Virus record (IMG/VR): IMGVR_UViG_3300042340_000507
Coordinates: 1 to 64,000 of that record
Strand: one strand, 5' to 3'
DNA: 64,000 nt
DNA from: a virus
Shown here: positions 51,056-58,908 of the stretch, in pieces
Layout of the letters: every line of letters begins with the position of its first letter
Numbering within the stretch: the first letter of the stretch is position 1
Program-made: the position numbers and the translations under genes
The notes under the pieces: generated by a model
Seen by the model: the letters and a program-made list of their open reading frames with translations, nothing else
Database searches by the model: none
What the model was told of the DNA's origin: nothing

Positions 51056-51643
51056 TCATCCAAATTGTTTGAAACAACTTATCAAATTTTCTGTTAATCC
51101 ATCCCAATCTCTTTCCTCAATTATTTTATAATCAAATTCATTCCTTTCGATAGATTGGTTCTCTAAAACACCCAAAATACGTTCTTTAAGGGAAATTGAA
51201 GGAAGTACTTTGAACTCATGCTCAAATTTTTGATAAAATGGTTCGGAGGGTATGATTACTTCTATCGTTAATATTTGTTTCTCTTTTACAATTTCAATTA
51301 ACTTCCTAAGACAAGCAAGTTCTGCTTCTTCGTGACTTTGGAAACCAAAACCTTTTGTCCAATTTATTTGGTAATAATAGAATGCAAACTCTTTGTCTTC
51401 GTCATCTTTAAATCCGACATGAGAATTTATTTTATACTTCTCTCTAATCCACCTAAATGCTTGTGAGAATGTTGGTGCGGGGTAATAATATTCTCTATTG
51501 AATTGTTCTCCATCATTCAAATACCCAATCCATAATTTTAATGTTTCCATATCATAACTACCAAAACAAGGTTCATCAAACCCAAGTTCTTTAAGTGCTA
51601 ATGCTTCTTCGTAGGGGACAAATTCTTTTTTTAATGTGTTCAT
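51056..51643 (-). CDS. Divergent MNTPV-family protein with extension
   Basis: 195 residues. MNTLKKEFVPYEEALALKEL, YYPAPTFSQAFRWIREKYK and SHEEAELACLRKLIEIV follow the same three-block plan as the MNTPV family but are diverged. About 80 extra residues follow. Its 3' neighbour gap is short and its start overlaps the next paralog by 4 nt. Confidence 0.6.
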   Translation of the reverse strand: MNTLKKEFVPYEEALALKELGFDEPCFGSYDMETLKLWIGYLNDGEQFNREYYYPAPTFSQAFRWIREKYKINSHVGFKDDEDKEFAFYYYQINWTKGFGFQSHEEAELACLRKLIEIVKEKQILTIEVIIPSEPFYQKFEHEFKVLPSISLKERILGVLENQSIERNEFDYKIIEERDWDGLTENLISCFKQFG

Positions 51644-52005
51644 AACAAGTTTTTTAAAGTGTATTCAATAGCTGCTTCGTATGCTTCTGCTGGTGAATTA
51701 AATGGATTGATATTGAGTTGTACTATTGAATTTGTTGATCTGGATTTTTGACTTTGGATTGTAAATTGAAATTTTGAAACATTACCTAAATGTGAATACA
51801 ATCCTCCATTAATCCAAATCCCATGCTTCTCATACAACCACATCACTACTTCTACAATGGTTGGTGCTGGATAATTATTACCTCTATGATTTTCAGTCAA
51901 TTCTCTTGTGTCTGGGAAATAAAATTTTTGATTATCGCCAAAATCTAATTTATATCCCTTTTCTTTTAGCAACTTTGCTATCTCAAAACTTACTGGCGTG
52001 TTCAT
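51640..52005 (-). CDS. MNTPV-family paralog D
   Basis: 121 residues (MNTPVSFEIAKLLKEKGYKL, NYPAPTIVEVVMWLYEKHG, SPAEAYEAAIEYTLKNLL). Lies 2.4 kb from the A-B-C array but keeps near-identical ends with a unique centre. Confidence 0.65.
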   Translation of the reverse strand: MNTPVSFEIAKLLKEKGYKLDFGDNQKFYFPDTRELTENHRGNNYPAPTIVEVVMWLYEKHGIWINGGLYSHLGNVSKFQFTIQSQKSRSTNSIVQLNINPFNSPAEAYEAAIEYTLKNLL

Positions 52006-52229
52006 TTTATATTTGTTAATGGATAAGCGTTTAAAACGGCCTCTTCAACTTCATCATAAGTTGCAATATCAGTACTAGAACCTAAACAGGGTATACTTTC
52101 AAGAGAAGCTTTTAAAGCGGCTTCAACATGAAGTTTGGCAAATTCAATCATTGCTGTTTTAACATCTTTATGATTGATAATACAACCTGTTACTTTAGTG
52201 TATGTTTCTTCTGCTGTTGGTATTTTCAT
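52002..52229 (-). CDS. Conserved early-type small protein
   Basis: 75 residues. MKIPTAEETYTKVTG, AMIEFAKLHVEAALKASLES and AVLNAYPLTNIK match a family I recall from Bacteroidetes phages. Function unknown. Starts just after a TTAACACCAAATA leader. Confidence 0.6.
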   Translation of the reverse strand: MKIPTAEETYTKVTGCIINHKDVKTAMIEFAKLHVEAALKASLESIPCLGSSTDIATYDEVEEAVLNAYPLTNIK

Positions 52230-52231
52230 TT

Positions 52232-52516
52232 TTATTTGGTGTTAAAGGTTTCGTTTTTTATTGTGTCTAAAACTGCTAAGACACCATCCAAGTAGATTAT
52301 GTCTCTAAAAGATGATGAATTGGTTTTTGCTTCTTCAAATTTGTCAATTGCTTTTTGGATTTTAACATTCATCTCATTATTATGCATCTCTTTTGCTTGA
52401 TTAAATAAGTCAACACGGGTAACACCATATTGGCCAAGTGTTATTTCCTTGTTTTCAAATCGAATTAGCAGGTCCCAGACTTGGCGTTCATACCACTCTA
52501 TACTACTTTGTTTCAT
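52232..52516 (-). CDS. Helical protein of unknown function
   Basis: 94 residues (MKQSSIEWYERQVWDLLIRF ... NETFNTK). The last codons double as the conserved leader of the next gene. The KQSSI.W start is shared with the gene at 54063. Confidence 0.55.
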   Translation of the reverse strand: MKQSSIEWYERQVWDLLIRFENKEITLGQYGVTRVDLFNQAKEMHNNEMNVKIQKAIDKFEEAKTNSSSFRDIIYLDGVLAVLDTIKNETFNTK

Positions 52517-52755
52517 TTACTGTCAATTTTAAGATTTTCAATTTCGTGCTTTACTTGCATAAGATATGGGCTTAGTGTTAATTCGGCAATATCTTTTGCA
52601 ATACCCATAGAGTGAAGTGCTGAAGCATATACCTCCATCATCTCATCAATTGCAATTAATGAACATTTTTTAGCATTATCTTCGGGATATGGTCCATCTG
52701 CGACCAGCTGATAATATTTGTAGTAAAGTTCTTCTGATTTTTCTTTAGGTGTCAT
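52513..52755 (-). CDS. Conserved early-type small protein
   Basis: 80 residues (MTPKEKSEELYYKYYQLVAD; AKKCSLIAIDEMMEVYASAL; MQVKHEIENL). Family recalled from Bacteroidetes phages; function unknown. Overlaps the next gene by 4 nt. Confidence 0.6.
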   Translation of the reverse strand: MTPKEKSEELYYKYYQLVADGPYPEDNAKKCSLIAIDEMMEVYASALHSMGIAKDIAELTLSPYLMQVKHEIENLKIDSK

Positions 52756-52982
52756 TTCTCTTTGGTGTTAAATGGTTGATTTCTGATTTCAGACTCAAGT
52801 TTCATCATATCAATAAAACATTGTCTTAGATGTGAATACATTCGTCCAAGTTCAAACCCATATACAATATCGTCCCTTTCACCACTACATAAGTCTAGAA
52901 CTAATTGGGCATTGAATTCAAACATTTTCTTGAAGTGTTCAAGTTTTTCTATTTGTTCTTGAGTAATAAGATATTCTTTCAT
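52752..52982 (-). CDS. Helical protein of unknown function
   Basis: 76 residues, helical (EQIEKLEHFKKMFEFNAQLV) and ending QPFNTKEK. Its 3' end overlaps the next gene by 4 nt and includes that gene's leader motif. Confidence 0.5.
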   Translation of the reverse strand: MKEYLITQEQIEKLEHFKKMFEFNAQLVLDLCSGERDDIVYGFELGRMYSHLRQCFIDMMKLESEIRNQPFNTKEK

Positions 52983-53007
52983 GTTTATTTGGTGTTAAAG
53001 GTTTGAT

Positions 53008-53199
53008 TTATCCCCATCCTATTAGTTTGCTAACTTCGCTGGGATTGGGGTGTTTATGCTTCTTTTCACGCATCACTTCGAGATAGTATTTTCCACATTC
53101 TCCCATAAACATAGGGTCTCCAGCTGAAGCAAATCTATATGTGCTAAGAAGTTGTTCATAGTTAGCAGAATCAATCCACTCTTTTTGTTCTTGTGTCAT
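53008..53199 (-). CDS. Small protein of unknown function
   Basis: 63 residues (MTQEQKEWIDSANYEQLLST; YYLEVMREKKHKHPNPSEVS). Flanked on both sides by the TTAACACCAAATA leader. Not recognised. Confidence 0.5.
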   Translation of the reverse strand: MTQEQKEWIDSANYEQLLSTYRFASAGDPMFMGECGKYYLEVMREKKHKHPNPSEVSKLIGWG

Positions 53200-53218
53200 T
53201 TCTATTTGGTGTTAAAAT

Positions 53219-53857
53219 TTAGTAAGCTTCAGCGTAGATTTCCATATTTCGAAAGTCTGAATAATAACCATCAGTCCAACTTACTCTACGATTGCCACAT
53301 TGGCACCGGTGGTATTGTGGATTCCAACCATCACATTCATCTTCACAGTTCTGACCTGAAAAGCCAATGTAACCATCGCCGATTTCAACTTTACGTTTCT
53401 CAACTTCTTTTTGGAATGCAATATCGTTGGCGATTGAGATTGCAGTTTCTACCGAAAGACCATCACCAAAGGTTCGTCCATTGACCAAACAAAAGGCGAT
53501 AGCTTCATTGACCAAATTAGATTTTTCAGCTTCTCGTTGTTTTAGGAGCTCTGCTTGTTTCTCTTTCTCTTCCTTTTCTTTCACCATTCTCTCACGCATT
53601 TCGTAAGTGGATTTGGTGTTGTAGTAGGAACGAGCCGCTGATTGCAGACGGTCATAAACCTCATTTGGAGTTTTCAACTTTTCCAACTTAGCTTTACTTA
53701 AACCAAAGGTACGGCCCGGAAATTCTTTATTAGCGTTCTTCAATAGTTCGTTGAATTGATTTAGATATTCCTTAGCTTTATCTTCATAAGCTTTAGACAA
53801 TTCCAAATTTTCTTCTTTAGTTAGGGTTTCTTTAATTTGATAATACATAACTCTCAT
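53219..53857 (-). CDS. Coiled-coil protein with C-terminal Cys cluster
   Basis: 212 residues. A long helical region (EKEEKEKQAELLKQREAEK) is followed by GQNCEDECDGWNPQYHRCQC, a Cys/His-rich stretch that could bind zinc, and an aromatic end (VSWTDGYYSDFRNMEIYAEA). Function unknown. Confidence 0.6.
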   Translation of the reverse strand: MRVMYYQIKETLTKEENLELSKAYEDKAKEYLNQFNELLKNANKEFPGRTFGLSKAKLEKLKTPNEVYDRLQSAARSYYNTKSTYEMRERMVKEKEEKEKQAELLKQREAEKSNLVNEAIAFCLVNGRTFGDGLSVETAISIANDIAFQKEVEKRKVEIGDGYIGFSGQNCEDECDGWNPQYHRCQCGNRRVSWTDGYYSDFRNMEIYAEAY

Positions 53858-53908
53858 TTTTTAATTACAAAGTAAAGATAAGTTATTTTTTAATTCCACC
53901 CAAACTTT

Positions 53909-54058
53909 CTATATTAATTTTGTGTTAAATTTTTCTATTTTAATTGCTCTTCCACCACAGGATGTAATCATTTTATCACACCAAAATGGTAAAGTAACCC
54001 AATTGTAAATAAGATAATAAGTCCCACCTTTCCATTTACGATACCATCTATACTGCAT
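53909..54058 (-). CDS. 49-residue aromatic protein
   Basis: ATG at 54058, TAG at 53911-53909. Begins MQYRWYRKWKGGTYYLIYNW and contains CDKMITSCGGRAIK. Its end encodes FNTKLI over a copy of the leader-like motif. A compact, strongly aromatic ORF in line with its neighbours; function unknown. Confidence 0.55.
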   Translation of the reverse strand: MQYRWYRKWKGGTYYLIYNWVTLPFWCDKMITSCGGRAIKIEKFNTKLI

Positions 54059-54062
54059 TAAT

Positions 54063-54296
54063 TCAAATTTCATTTGCTATACAATTAAAAGTTTCGTTGT
54101 AATATTGCTCGTAGGATTCCCATTTTTCTTTTTGAACTGCATCAATAGCGCTGTTCCAAGTTTCAGCGTGTTCCTCTTTGTGCATCTCATGGGACTGTAC
54201 AAATATCCCAATTGTTTGCATGATTTGCTGGTGTGTTAATATGGTCTCTAATGCCTGTTGTAACCATAAAATACTACTTTGTTTGGTGTTGTTCAT
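54063..54296 (-). CDS. Helical protein of unknown function
   Basis: 77 residues (TKQSSILWLQQALETILTHQ; HKEEHAETWNSAIDAVQKEK). Shares the KQSSI start with the gene at 52232. Overlaps its upstream neighbour by 4 nt. Confidence 0.5.
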   Translation of the reverse strand: MNNTKQSSILWLQQALETILTHQQIMQTIGIFVQSHEMHKEEHAETWNSAIDAVQKEKWESYEQYYNETFNCIANEI

Positions 54297-54532
54297 TGTT
54301 GTTTTAATTTCATTTTATGCCCGAAATAAATAAATTCCGTTATGTTATTATCGGGACTAAATATATTCACACCGTCAAATGGTGGTTGTAAATAATGATT
54401 AGCTAATTCGTTGAAAAAAATTTGTAACTCTTGGCTATCAAATTCAAATGTTAAATTTTCCGGAATATCAATTCCAGCCGACTTTAATTGATTGATGAAT
54501 TTTATCAATGCACTTTCCGAATCAACCCTCAT
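54293..54532 (-). CDS. Small protein of unknown function
   Basis: 79 residues (MRVDSESALIKFINQLKSAG; ANHYLQPPFDGVNIFSP). Overlaps both neighbours by 4 nt, a tightly coupled operon. Not recognised. Confidence 0.5.
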   Translation of the reverse strand: MRVDSESALIKFINQLKSAGIDIPENLTFEFDSQELQIFFNELANHYLQPPFDGVNIFSPDNNITEFIYFGHKMKLKQQ

Positions 54533-54792
54533 TTGTTACCTCCTTGTATTTGATCACGCATCCATTTCGCTCCCTCAATAAAACTACCAAGGTTATCTCC
54601 TGCTGTATCATCATTGTTTGACCATTTCATTGAGTTTTTATCAAATACCCAATTACTTGCATTGTGATATATCTCATCCTCATTTGGTAGTTCGATGGGT
54701 TTAAGTGTAACCATTAATAAATATGCTAGCTCAGGGTTAGCTTTTGCTTGAGCAATTGCAATACTCATTTGTTCTTCTGTGTATAGTTTCAT
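54529..54792 (-). CDS. MKLYTEEQ-family protein
   Basis: 87 residues from the ATG at 54792; a longer frame to 54876 lies inside the previous gene and is rejected. MKLYTEEQMSIAIAQAKANP, LKPIELPNEDEI and IEGAKWMRDQIQGGNK match a family I recall as widespread in Bacteroidetes phages. Function unknown. Confidence 0.65.
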   Translation of the reverse strand: MKLYTEEQMSIAIAQAKANPELAYLLMVTLKPIELPNEDEIYHNASNWVFDKNSMKWSNNDDTAGDNLGSFIEGAKWMRDQIQGGNK

Positions 54793-55070
54793 AGATTTTG
54801 TTTTATCTTTTGATCCCAAAAAAATCTTAAACATCCCCAGTAAATAAGCACCAAACATTGCCACTTGGGTACCCATCCGGCCATGGGGGATTCAGTTTTC
54901 CACAAAAAATAGGTGTGGATGTTTTCAGAGTCATTCCAATGTCTCTCAGAGGGTGCAAATTCAATGAGAACAGTGGACCACCTTGCTCTAAAATAAAAAT
55001 AGTGGTTTAAAAATTCTCCCTCTGCCTGGATAGGACACTGACCGGAGGGTTTGTAGAGCCATTTTATCAT
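54789..55070 (-). CDS. Aromatic small protein of unknown function
   Basis: 93 residues (MIKWLYKPSGQCPIQAEGEF; YFYFRARWSTVLIEFAPSER). Stop overlaps the next ATG (ATGA). Pattern recalled from phage hypothetical proteins; no function. Confidence 0.55.
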   Translation of the reverse strand: MIKWLYKPSGQCPIQAEGEFLNHYFYFRARWSTVLIEFAPSERHWNDSENIHTYFLWKTESPMAGWVPKWQCLVLIYWGCLRFFWDQKIKQNL

Positions 55071-55135
55071 TTTTTTTGGATATGCCGGACGTAGTTAAGA
55101 TTTCCAAATTATTCGCAGTACTTTGACAAGATCTA

Positions 55136-55495
55136 TCAAATCTTTTTCCTCCGTGATAGACATATCTTCTCCTTCAAAAGGAAATCCGGATTTTTAGCAA
55201 CGCACTCCCAGAATTCTTGCTCGGTCATCAGACGAGTGCAATTGTTGACTGGATCATCGACGTGGAGTGAATAGTCTACCTCTTCCATCCCTCCGGCCAC
55301 GCGAACATACTCTTGATACAGGTTTTCGGAGGGTGTAACGGGCTCGTGGTCATTTAATAGATCTACTTCTAGACCTTCACTGAATAGATCTAGACCTTTA
55401 TAATCAGGGTTGTTCTCGTGCATGTAGGTTATGCCTTTTACCCAGAGTAGGGTAATCACCACGGCAGCAATAAAAATTATCAGAAAAGGAGACAT
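55136..55495 (-). CDS. Membrane-anchored acidic protein
   Basis: 119 residues. An N-terminal membrane segment (FLIIFIAAVVITLLWV) precedes an acidic domain with LMTEQEFWECVAKNPDFLLK. Function unknown. Confidence 0.55.
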   Translation of the reverse strand: MSPFLIIFIAAVVITLLWVKGITYMHENNPDYKGLDLFSEGLEVDLLNDHEPVTPSENLYQEYVRVAGGMEEVDYSLHVDDPVNNCTRLMTEQEFWECVAKNPDFLLKEKICLSRRKKI

Positions 55496-55514
55496 GAAAA
55501 AATGTTTTAATTTG

Positions 55515-55754
55515 TTATAAACTGTCAGGAGGGATAAATTTATTTTTCTTCAAATGTATTAAATAATTTTCAGATTCCTCCAAAGAACTTAAAGAAGTCA
55601 AGTAAATTTTTATATCATCTCTTAAAAGAGAACACCTGTACTCTTTTTCAAAATGAGTGCTGGTAGAATTGTGGTAGGTGTCGGTAAGAATTAGAATCTC
55701 TCCCATGACTCCATCTTCTAAATCAAGATATCTAACGTTTTCTTCTTTCTCCAC
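55515..55754 (-). CDS. Small protein of unknown function
   Basis: 79 residues (YLDLEDGVMGEILILTDTYH; LSSLEESENYLIHLKKNKF). Start is next to the stop of the preceding gene. Not recognised. Confidence 0.5.
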   Translation of the reverse strand: MEKEENVRYLDLEDGVMGEILILTDTYHNSTSTHFEKEYRCSLLRDDIKIYLTSLSSLEESENYLIHLKKNKFIPPDSL

Positions 55755-55755
55755 T

Positions 55756-56040
55756 TTAGGAATTTAGAGCAATGTAGGTGGGTCCTTGACCAGGATAAGT
55801 TTGGGCCGGAGCATCTTCCACAACCTCGACTATTTTCCAATTTTTGTTCATCTCTTCTAAAAGTGATCTGTGAAATTTTTTCGTTTCCGGGGGTGAATCT
55901 AGATCTTCTAACAGAATAGAACACTTGGTGATTTCTGCAACCCTTATCTTCTTTAAATTAGAAGGAAATCCGGCAGCGTCTTTCAGATCCACCAATCTGC
56001 CGATAATGTAGATCTTGTTGAGATTGAACTGATTAGTCAT
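55756..56040 (-). CDS. Small beta-rich protein of unknown function
   Basis: 94 residues (LNKIYIIGRLVDLKDAAGFP; ITKCSILLEDLDSPPETK). Overlaps the RpiB gene by 8 nt, so they are co-translated. Not recognised. Confidence 0.5.
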   Translation of the reverse strand: MTNQFNLNKIYIIGRLVDLKDAAGFPSNLKKIRVAEITKCSILLEDLDSPPETKKFHRSLLEEMNKNWKIVEVVEDAPAQTYPGQGPTYIALNS

Positions 56041-56473
56041 TGAAAATAGGAATTAAATTAACTCTTTGTTCGTGTCTTCCCCCTTCGAAGGGAGTTTCTA
56101 AGAAGGTCTTTACTATTTTCCAGGCCTCGCTGGAGGAGATAAACCTGGCAGGTAGACATAAAATGTTGGCGTCGTTGTGGCTTCTGGCCAGTCTAGAAAC
56201 TTCCTCGTTCCAACACAAAGCTGCTCTGGACCTATTCCACTTATTAGCAGCCATGGTCATTCCGTTGCCCGAACCACAAATTAGAATTCCAATGTTGTTA
56301 TAAAGGGTTCCTGACAGTGAATGAGCGATGTTTGGATAGTCTACTGACTCTTCAGAATGGGTACCGAAATCTCTGACCGTGAATTCGTTTTCTTGAAGCT
56401 TGTCGATGATAAAACTTTTGAGCTCATAGCCTGCATGATCCGAGCCAATGTAAATTGTTTTTTTATTTGTCAC
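56033..56473 (-). CDS. rpiB: Ribose-5-phosphate isomerase B
   Basis: 146 residues, the usual family length. IYIGSDHAGYELKSFI, DYPNIAHSLSG, the active-site Cys in GILICGSGNGMTMAANKW, RAALCWNEEVSRLARSHNDA and ILCLPARFI are all present. It interconverts ribulose-5-phosphate and ribose-5-phosphate, which could feed nucleotide synthesis together with the phage thymidylate synthase. Looks intact. Confidence 0.9.
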   Translation of the reverse strand: MTNKKTIYIGSDHAGYELKSFIIDKLQENEFTVRDFGTHSEESVDYPNIAHSLSGTLYNNIGILICGSGNGMTMAANKWNRSRAALCWNEEVSRLARSHNDANILCLPARFISSSEAWKIVKTFLETPFEGGRHEQRVNLIPIFND

Positions 56474-56544
56474 GTGGGATTTATTTTTTATGAATTTGAA
56501 TAAGGTATTTATCTTATAGGAGAAATATTCTGATTATTTCTTAC

Positions 56545-56796
56545 TTAGTCCTCTGTCCTGCAATTTTTTCTGAATAAATGAACTAATTGGATCAATTCAT
56601 CGTCAAATTCAATTCTTAAATGAGAAGAAAAAGTAGAAATAACAAACCAGGAATTGGAATCGTCTGTGAAAGGCAGGCCCTGCAAGGTAAAATCTGGAAA
56701 ATTGAGCACATAGTGGGGACAGCACGTTTCCCCGGTCTCGTCATCGATCATGTAATCTTTGTCAAATCCCAGGGAGATGAGGGTTGATTCTAGCAT
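56545..56796 (-). CDS. Small protein of unknown function
   Basis: 83 residues. A CCPHYVLNFPDFTLQGLPF phrase, then WFVISTFSSHLRIEFDDEL. Beta-rich; not recognised. Confidence 0.5.
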   Translation of the reverse strand: MLESTLISLGFDKDYMIDDETGETCCPHYVLNFPDFTLQGLPFTDDSNSWFVISTFSSHLRIEFDDELIQLVHLFRKNCRTED

Positions 56797-56798
56797 GT

Positions 56799-57011
56799 TT
56801 ATTCGGGATTTAGGGCTTGTTTTTGACCTTCGGAAATACCCATCTCGTAGGCTTTTTGGAGATCTGATAAAGTCTGTTCGTATAATTCCCTGTAAATAGA
56901 CAGGATTTCATTTTTCTTGTCGTCCGGAATTTCTCGGAGGGCTTTGAAAATCAACTTCGTGATCGGGATTCCCGTCAGGGAAAGATCCTCTAGATAAACT
57001 AATTTTTTCAT
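56799..57011 (-). CDS. Helical protein of unknown function
   Basis: 70 residues (MKKLVYLEDLSLTGIPITK; LYEQTLSDLQKAYEMGISEG). Not recognised. Two-nt gap to the next gene. Confidence 0.5.
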   Translation of the reverse strand: MKKLVYLEDLSLTGIPITKLIFKALREIPDDKKNEILSIYRELYEQTLSDLQKAYEMGISEGQKQALNPE

Positions 57012-57030
57012 TTTTTTTATTTTTTTAATA

Positions 57031-57564
57031 TTAATCCCACCAAGATTTCAACCCAGTGTTTGTATCCTTTAATATTTCAAATAGTTCATCCCATTCATCG
57101 TTTTCTATTTTAAGTGAACACTCAGATACTTTAGAATTATGTTCACTCTCTTCTTTAGTTAGGTTATCTTTCAATGTAAATAATTCAGAATTATCGGTTA
57201 GTGGAACAAACTTAAATTCTCTATGAACTAATTTACCACACTCTTTTTCGGCCAATTCAATATAAGAATCATCTAAGTGATTAGACAAAATTTGGATAGC
57301 CCTTCGCATTTTGGTAATTTTTACAAGCCGTGTCTCATTAACCTCCGAACCTTTGGTTTCTATACCATTTGCCATATCACTAATTCCTATTTTCATAAAA
57401 TGTAATAAACTATGATTATCCCACCATTTAAACTCATATAGGGGTTTTCTGAACATCCAAATGTTCTTAAAGAAGTTGATACACATTTTAATAGGGTATA
57501 TAAAATCGTTATAGTAATACTTAACCATATAGCTGTTTAAATATTTGCATTCGTTCTTCCTCAC
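57031..57564 (-). CDS. Protein of unknown function
   Basis: 177 residues (FKWWDNHSLLHFMKIGISDM; YIELAEKECGKLVHREFKF). The start overlaps the preceding gene by 44 nt, so a later start (Met at about residue 14 or 27) is possible. Not recognised. Confidence 0.5.
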   Translation of the reverse strand: MRKNECKYLNSYMVKYYYNDFIYPIKMCINFFKNIWMFRKPLYEFKWWDNHSLLHFMKIGISDMANGIETKGSEVNETRLVKITKMRRAIQILSNHLDDSYIELAEKECGKLVHREFKFVPLTDNSELFTLKDNLTKEESEHNSKVSECSLKIENDEWDELFEILKDTNTGLKSWWD

Positions 57565-57898
57565 TCATTGCTCGGGGTAACTCATAATCATCAGTTCGAT
57601 TTTCTTCCAAGTATTGGTGTAGTTCTTCTACCGTTCGACATAATTCGTCCCCATCTTTATCTGTCATTTTCAAATCCATTCGTTCTCCCCATTCTTTTTC
57701 CCAACACCACCAATCAAATGTTTCTTTACCTTCTTTGCCATAGATTGAACCAATTAACATAGAGATAGCACTTTCTAATGGGTCAACAAAATTTATAAGG
57801 TCAACACCTGATTTATACGCTTTATCTAAGCTTTCTTGTTGTTCTTTAAGTTTAGAAACAATTTCTTTGAACACTTCTAGTTTTATGCTGTAATCCAT
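57521..57898 (-). CDS. Acidic protein of unknown function
   Basis: 125 residues (INFVDPLESAISMLIGSIYG; FDWWCWEKEWGERMDLKMTD). A recognisable early-phage style but no function known. Overlaps its upstream neighbour by 16 nt. Confidence 0.55.
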   Translation of the reverse strand: MDYSIKLEVFKEIVSKLKEQQESLDKAYKSGVDLINFVDPLESAISMLIGSIYGKEGKETFDWWCWEKEWGERMDLKMTDKDGDELCRTVEELHQYLEENRTDDYELPRAMSEEERMQIFKQLYG

Positions 57899-58188
57899 TC
57901 TGTTTTACTTTTAAGTTGGATACTTTCACTTCCATCATATTCATTGATAATAAAATCTTCTCCTTCATCTACCCACACTACGACTAAATCTTCAACCCCA
58001 CCGATGTACGTGTCCATATAGGTATTTCTAGCATACTCGTTTGCACCATCAAAATCTTCTGATCCAACCAACTCTACTAACTTTGGATCAAATATTGCCT
58101 CAATGGGCGCTCCCCAAGTGTAGAACCCAGCTCCGTATCCACGGGAAATAAGAACTGCTACTTTACCATCTTTAATTAATTTATTCAT
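57883..58188 (-). CDS. Small protein of unknown function
   Basis: 101 residues (DGKVAVLISRGYGAGFYTW; VEDLVVVWVDEGEDFIINEY). I recall similar phage proteins but no function. Confidence 0.55.
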   Translation of the reverse strand: MNKLIKDGKVAVLISRGYGAGFYTWGAPIEAIFDPKLVELVGSEDFDGANEYARNTYMDTYIGGVEDLVVVWVDEGEDFIINEYDGSESIQLKSKTEWITA

Positions 58189-58192
58189 AGTT

Positions 58193-58471
58193 TTACATAT
58201 TTTTAATTTCTTTTTCTACCTCCACCCAGAATGTTGTTTTGGGATGGTTTGCCCAATAACAGGTTTCCGATTCTTCGTCATCATCTTTCATAAACTGGAA
58301 TATTTCACCAACAACAGCAAGAGCTGATTCTTTCCATTTTGGATTTGAATAGAAACTTTTGTATTCACCGGTTGTTACTTCATAAACTTTATTAGTTGAA
58401 AATCCAACCGACCCGACTATTTGAAGTGCCTTTTCTTTTGGTGTAATTGTGATTGGTTTGTATTTAGACAT
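58193..58471 (-). CDS. Small protein of unknown function
   Basis: 92 residues from the ATG at 58471 (MSKYKPITITPKEKALQIV); the frame extends to 58510 but would overlap the kinase gene. Helical plus beta; not recognised. Confidence 0.5.
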   Translation of the reverse strand: MSKYKPITITPKEKALQIVGSVGFSTNKVYEVTTGEYKSFYSNPKWKESALAVVGEIFQFMKDDDEESETCYWANHPKTTFWVEVEKEIKNM

Positions 58472-58506
58472 AGAATTTTTTTGAGTTAAAGAGCTTATTT
58501 TCAAGC

Positions 58507-58890
58507 TCACAGAACAATTTCGAATCTTTCCTTCATTTGGAGGATTCTTTCGTCAGGTACTCCGTGGACATTCTTTCCCCCGTGTCTGTTTTCAACAATC
58601 AATGAAAAAACGGTGAATCCGTATTTTTCTGCAAGTTCATAATAGGCCGACATTTCCCATTTTCTGGTGAAAGTGTTGGACACGACTACCTTATCTTCTC
58701 CTCTACTCATAGCAGTTTCTGCAGTTTTTTTGCACCACTCGTGAGCTTCTTTGAGCAGAAGAGGATCAAATTTATATTCGTTGTCTTTCATGAAGAACAT
58801 ATCAGCCTCGACGTGAGAACCCCCGATTGCTTTGGCTAGGGTGGATTTTCCAGCCCCTGGGCAGCCTCTTAATAAAAATAAAGATTTCAT
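58507..58890 (-). CDS. P-loop kinase, 5' polynucleotide kinase-like
   Basis: 127 residues. Walker A is GCPGAGKSTLAKAI near residue 9. EADMFFM, VVVSNTFTRKWEMSAYYELA and VFSLIVENRHGGKNVHGVP follow the pattern of the kinase half of T4 Pnk and related AAA_33 kinases. It lies 18 nt downstream of the phosphatase gene, so the two activities that are fused in T4 PseT are separate genes in reversed order. It would phosphorylate 5'-OH RNA ends for ligation. Confidence 0.7.
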   Translation of the reverse strand: MKSLFLLRGCPGAGKSTLAKAIGGSHVEADMFFMKDNEYKFDPLLLKEAHEWCKKTAETAMSRGEDKVVVSNTFTRKWEMSAYYELAEKYGFTVFSLIVENRHGGKNVHGVPDERILQMKERFEIVL

Positions 58891-58908
58891 CCTTTTGTCG
58901 AATTTGTT

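Noticed and set aside
54666-54674. GATATAT match in the right arm
   Set aside because: Lies inside a coding sequence with no start at a suitable distance; chance match in AT-rich DNA.
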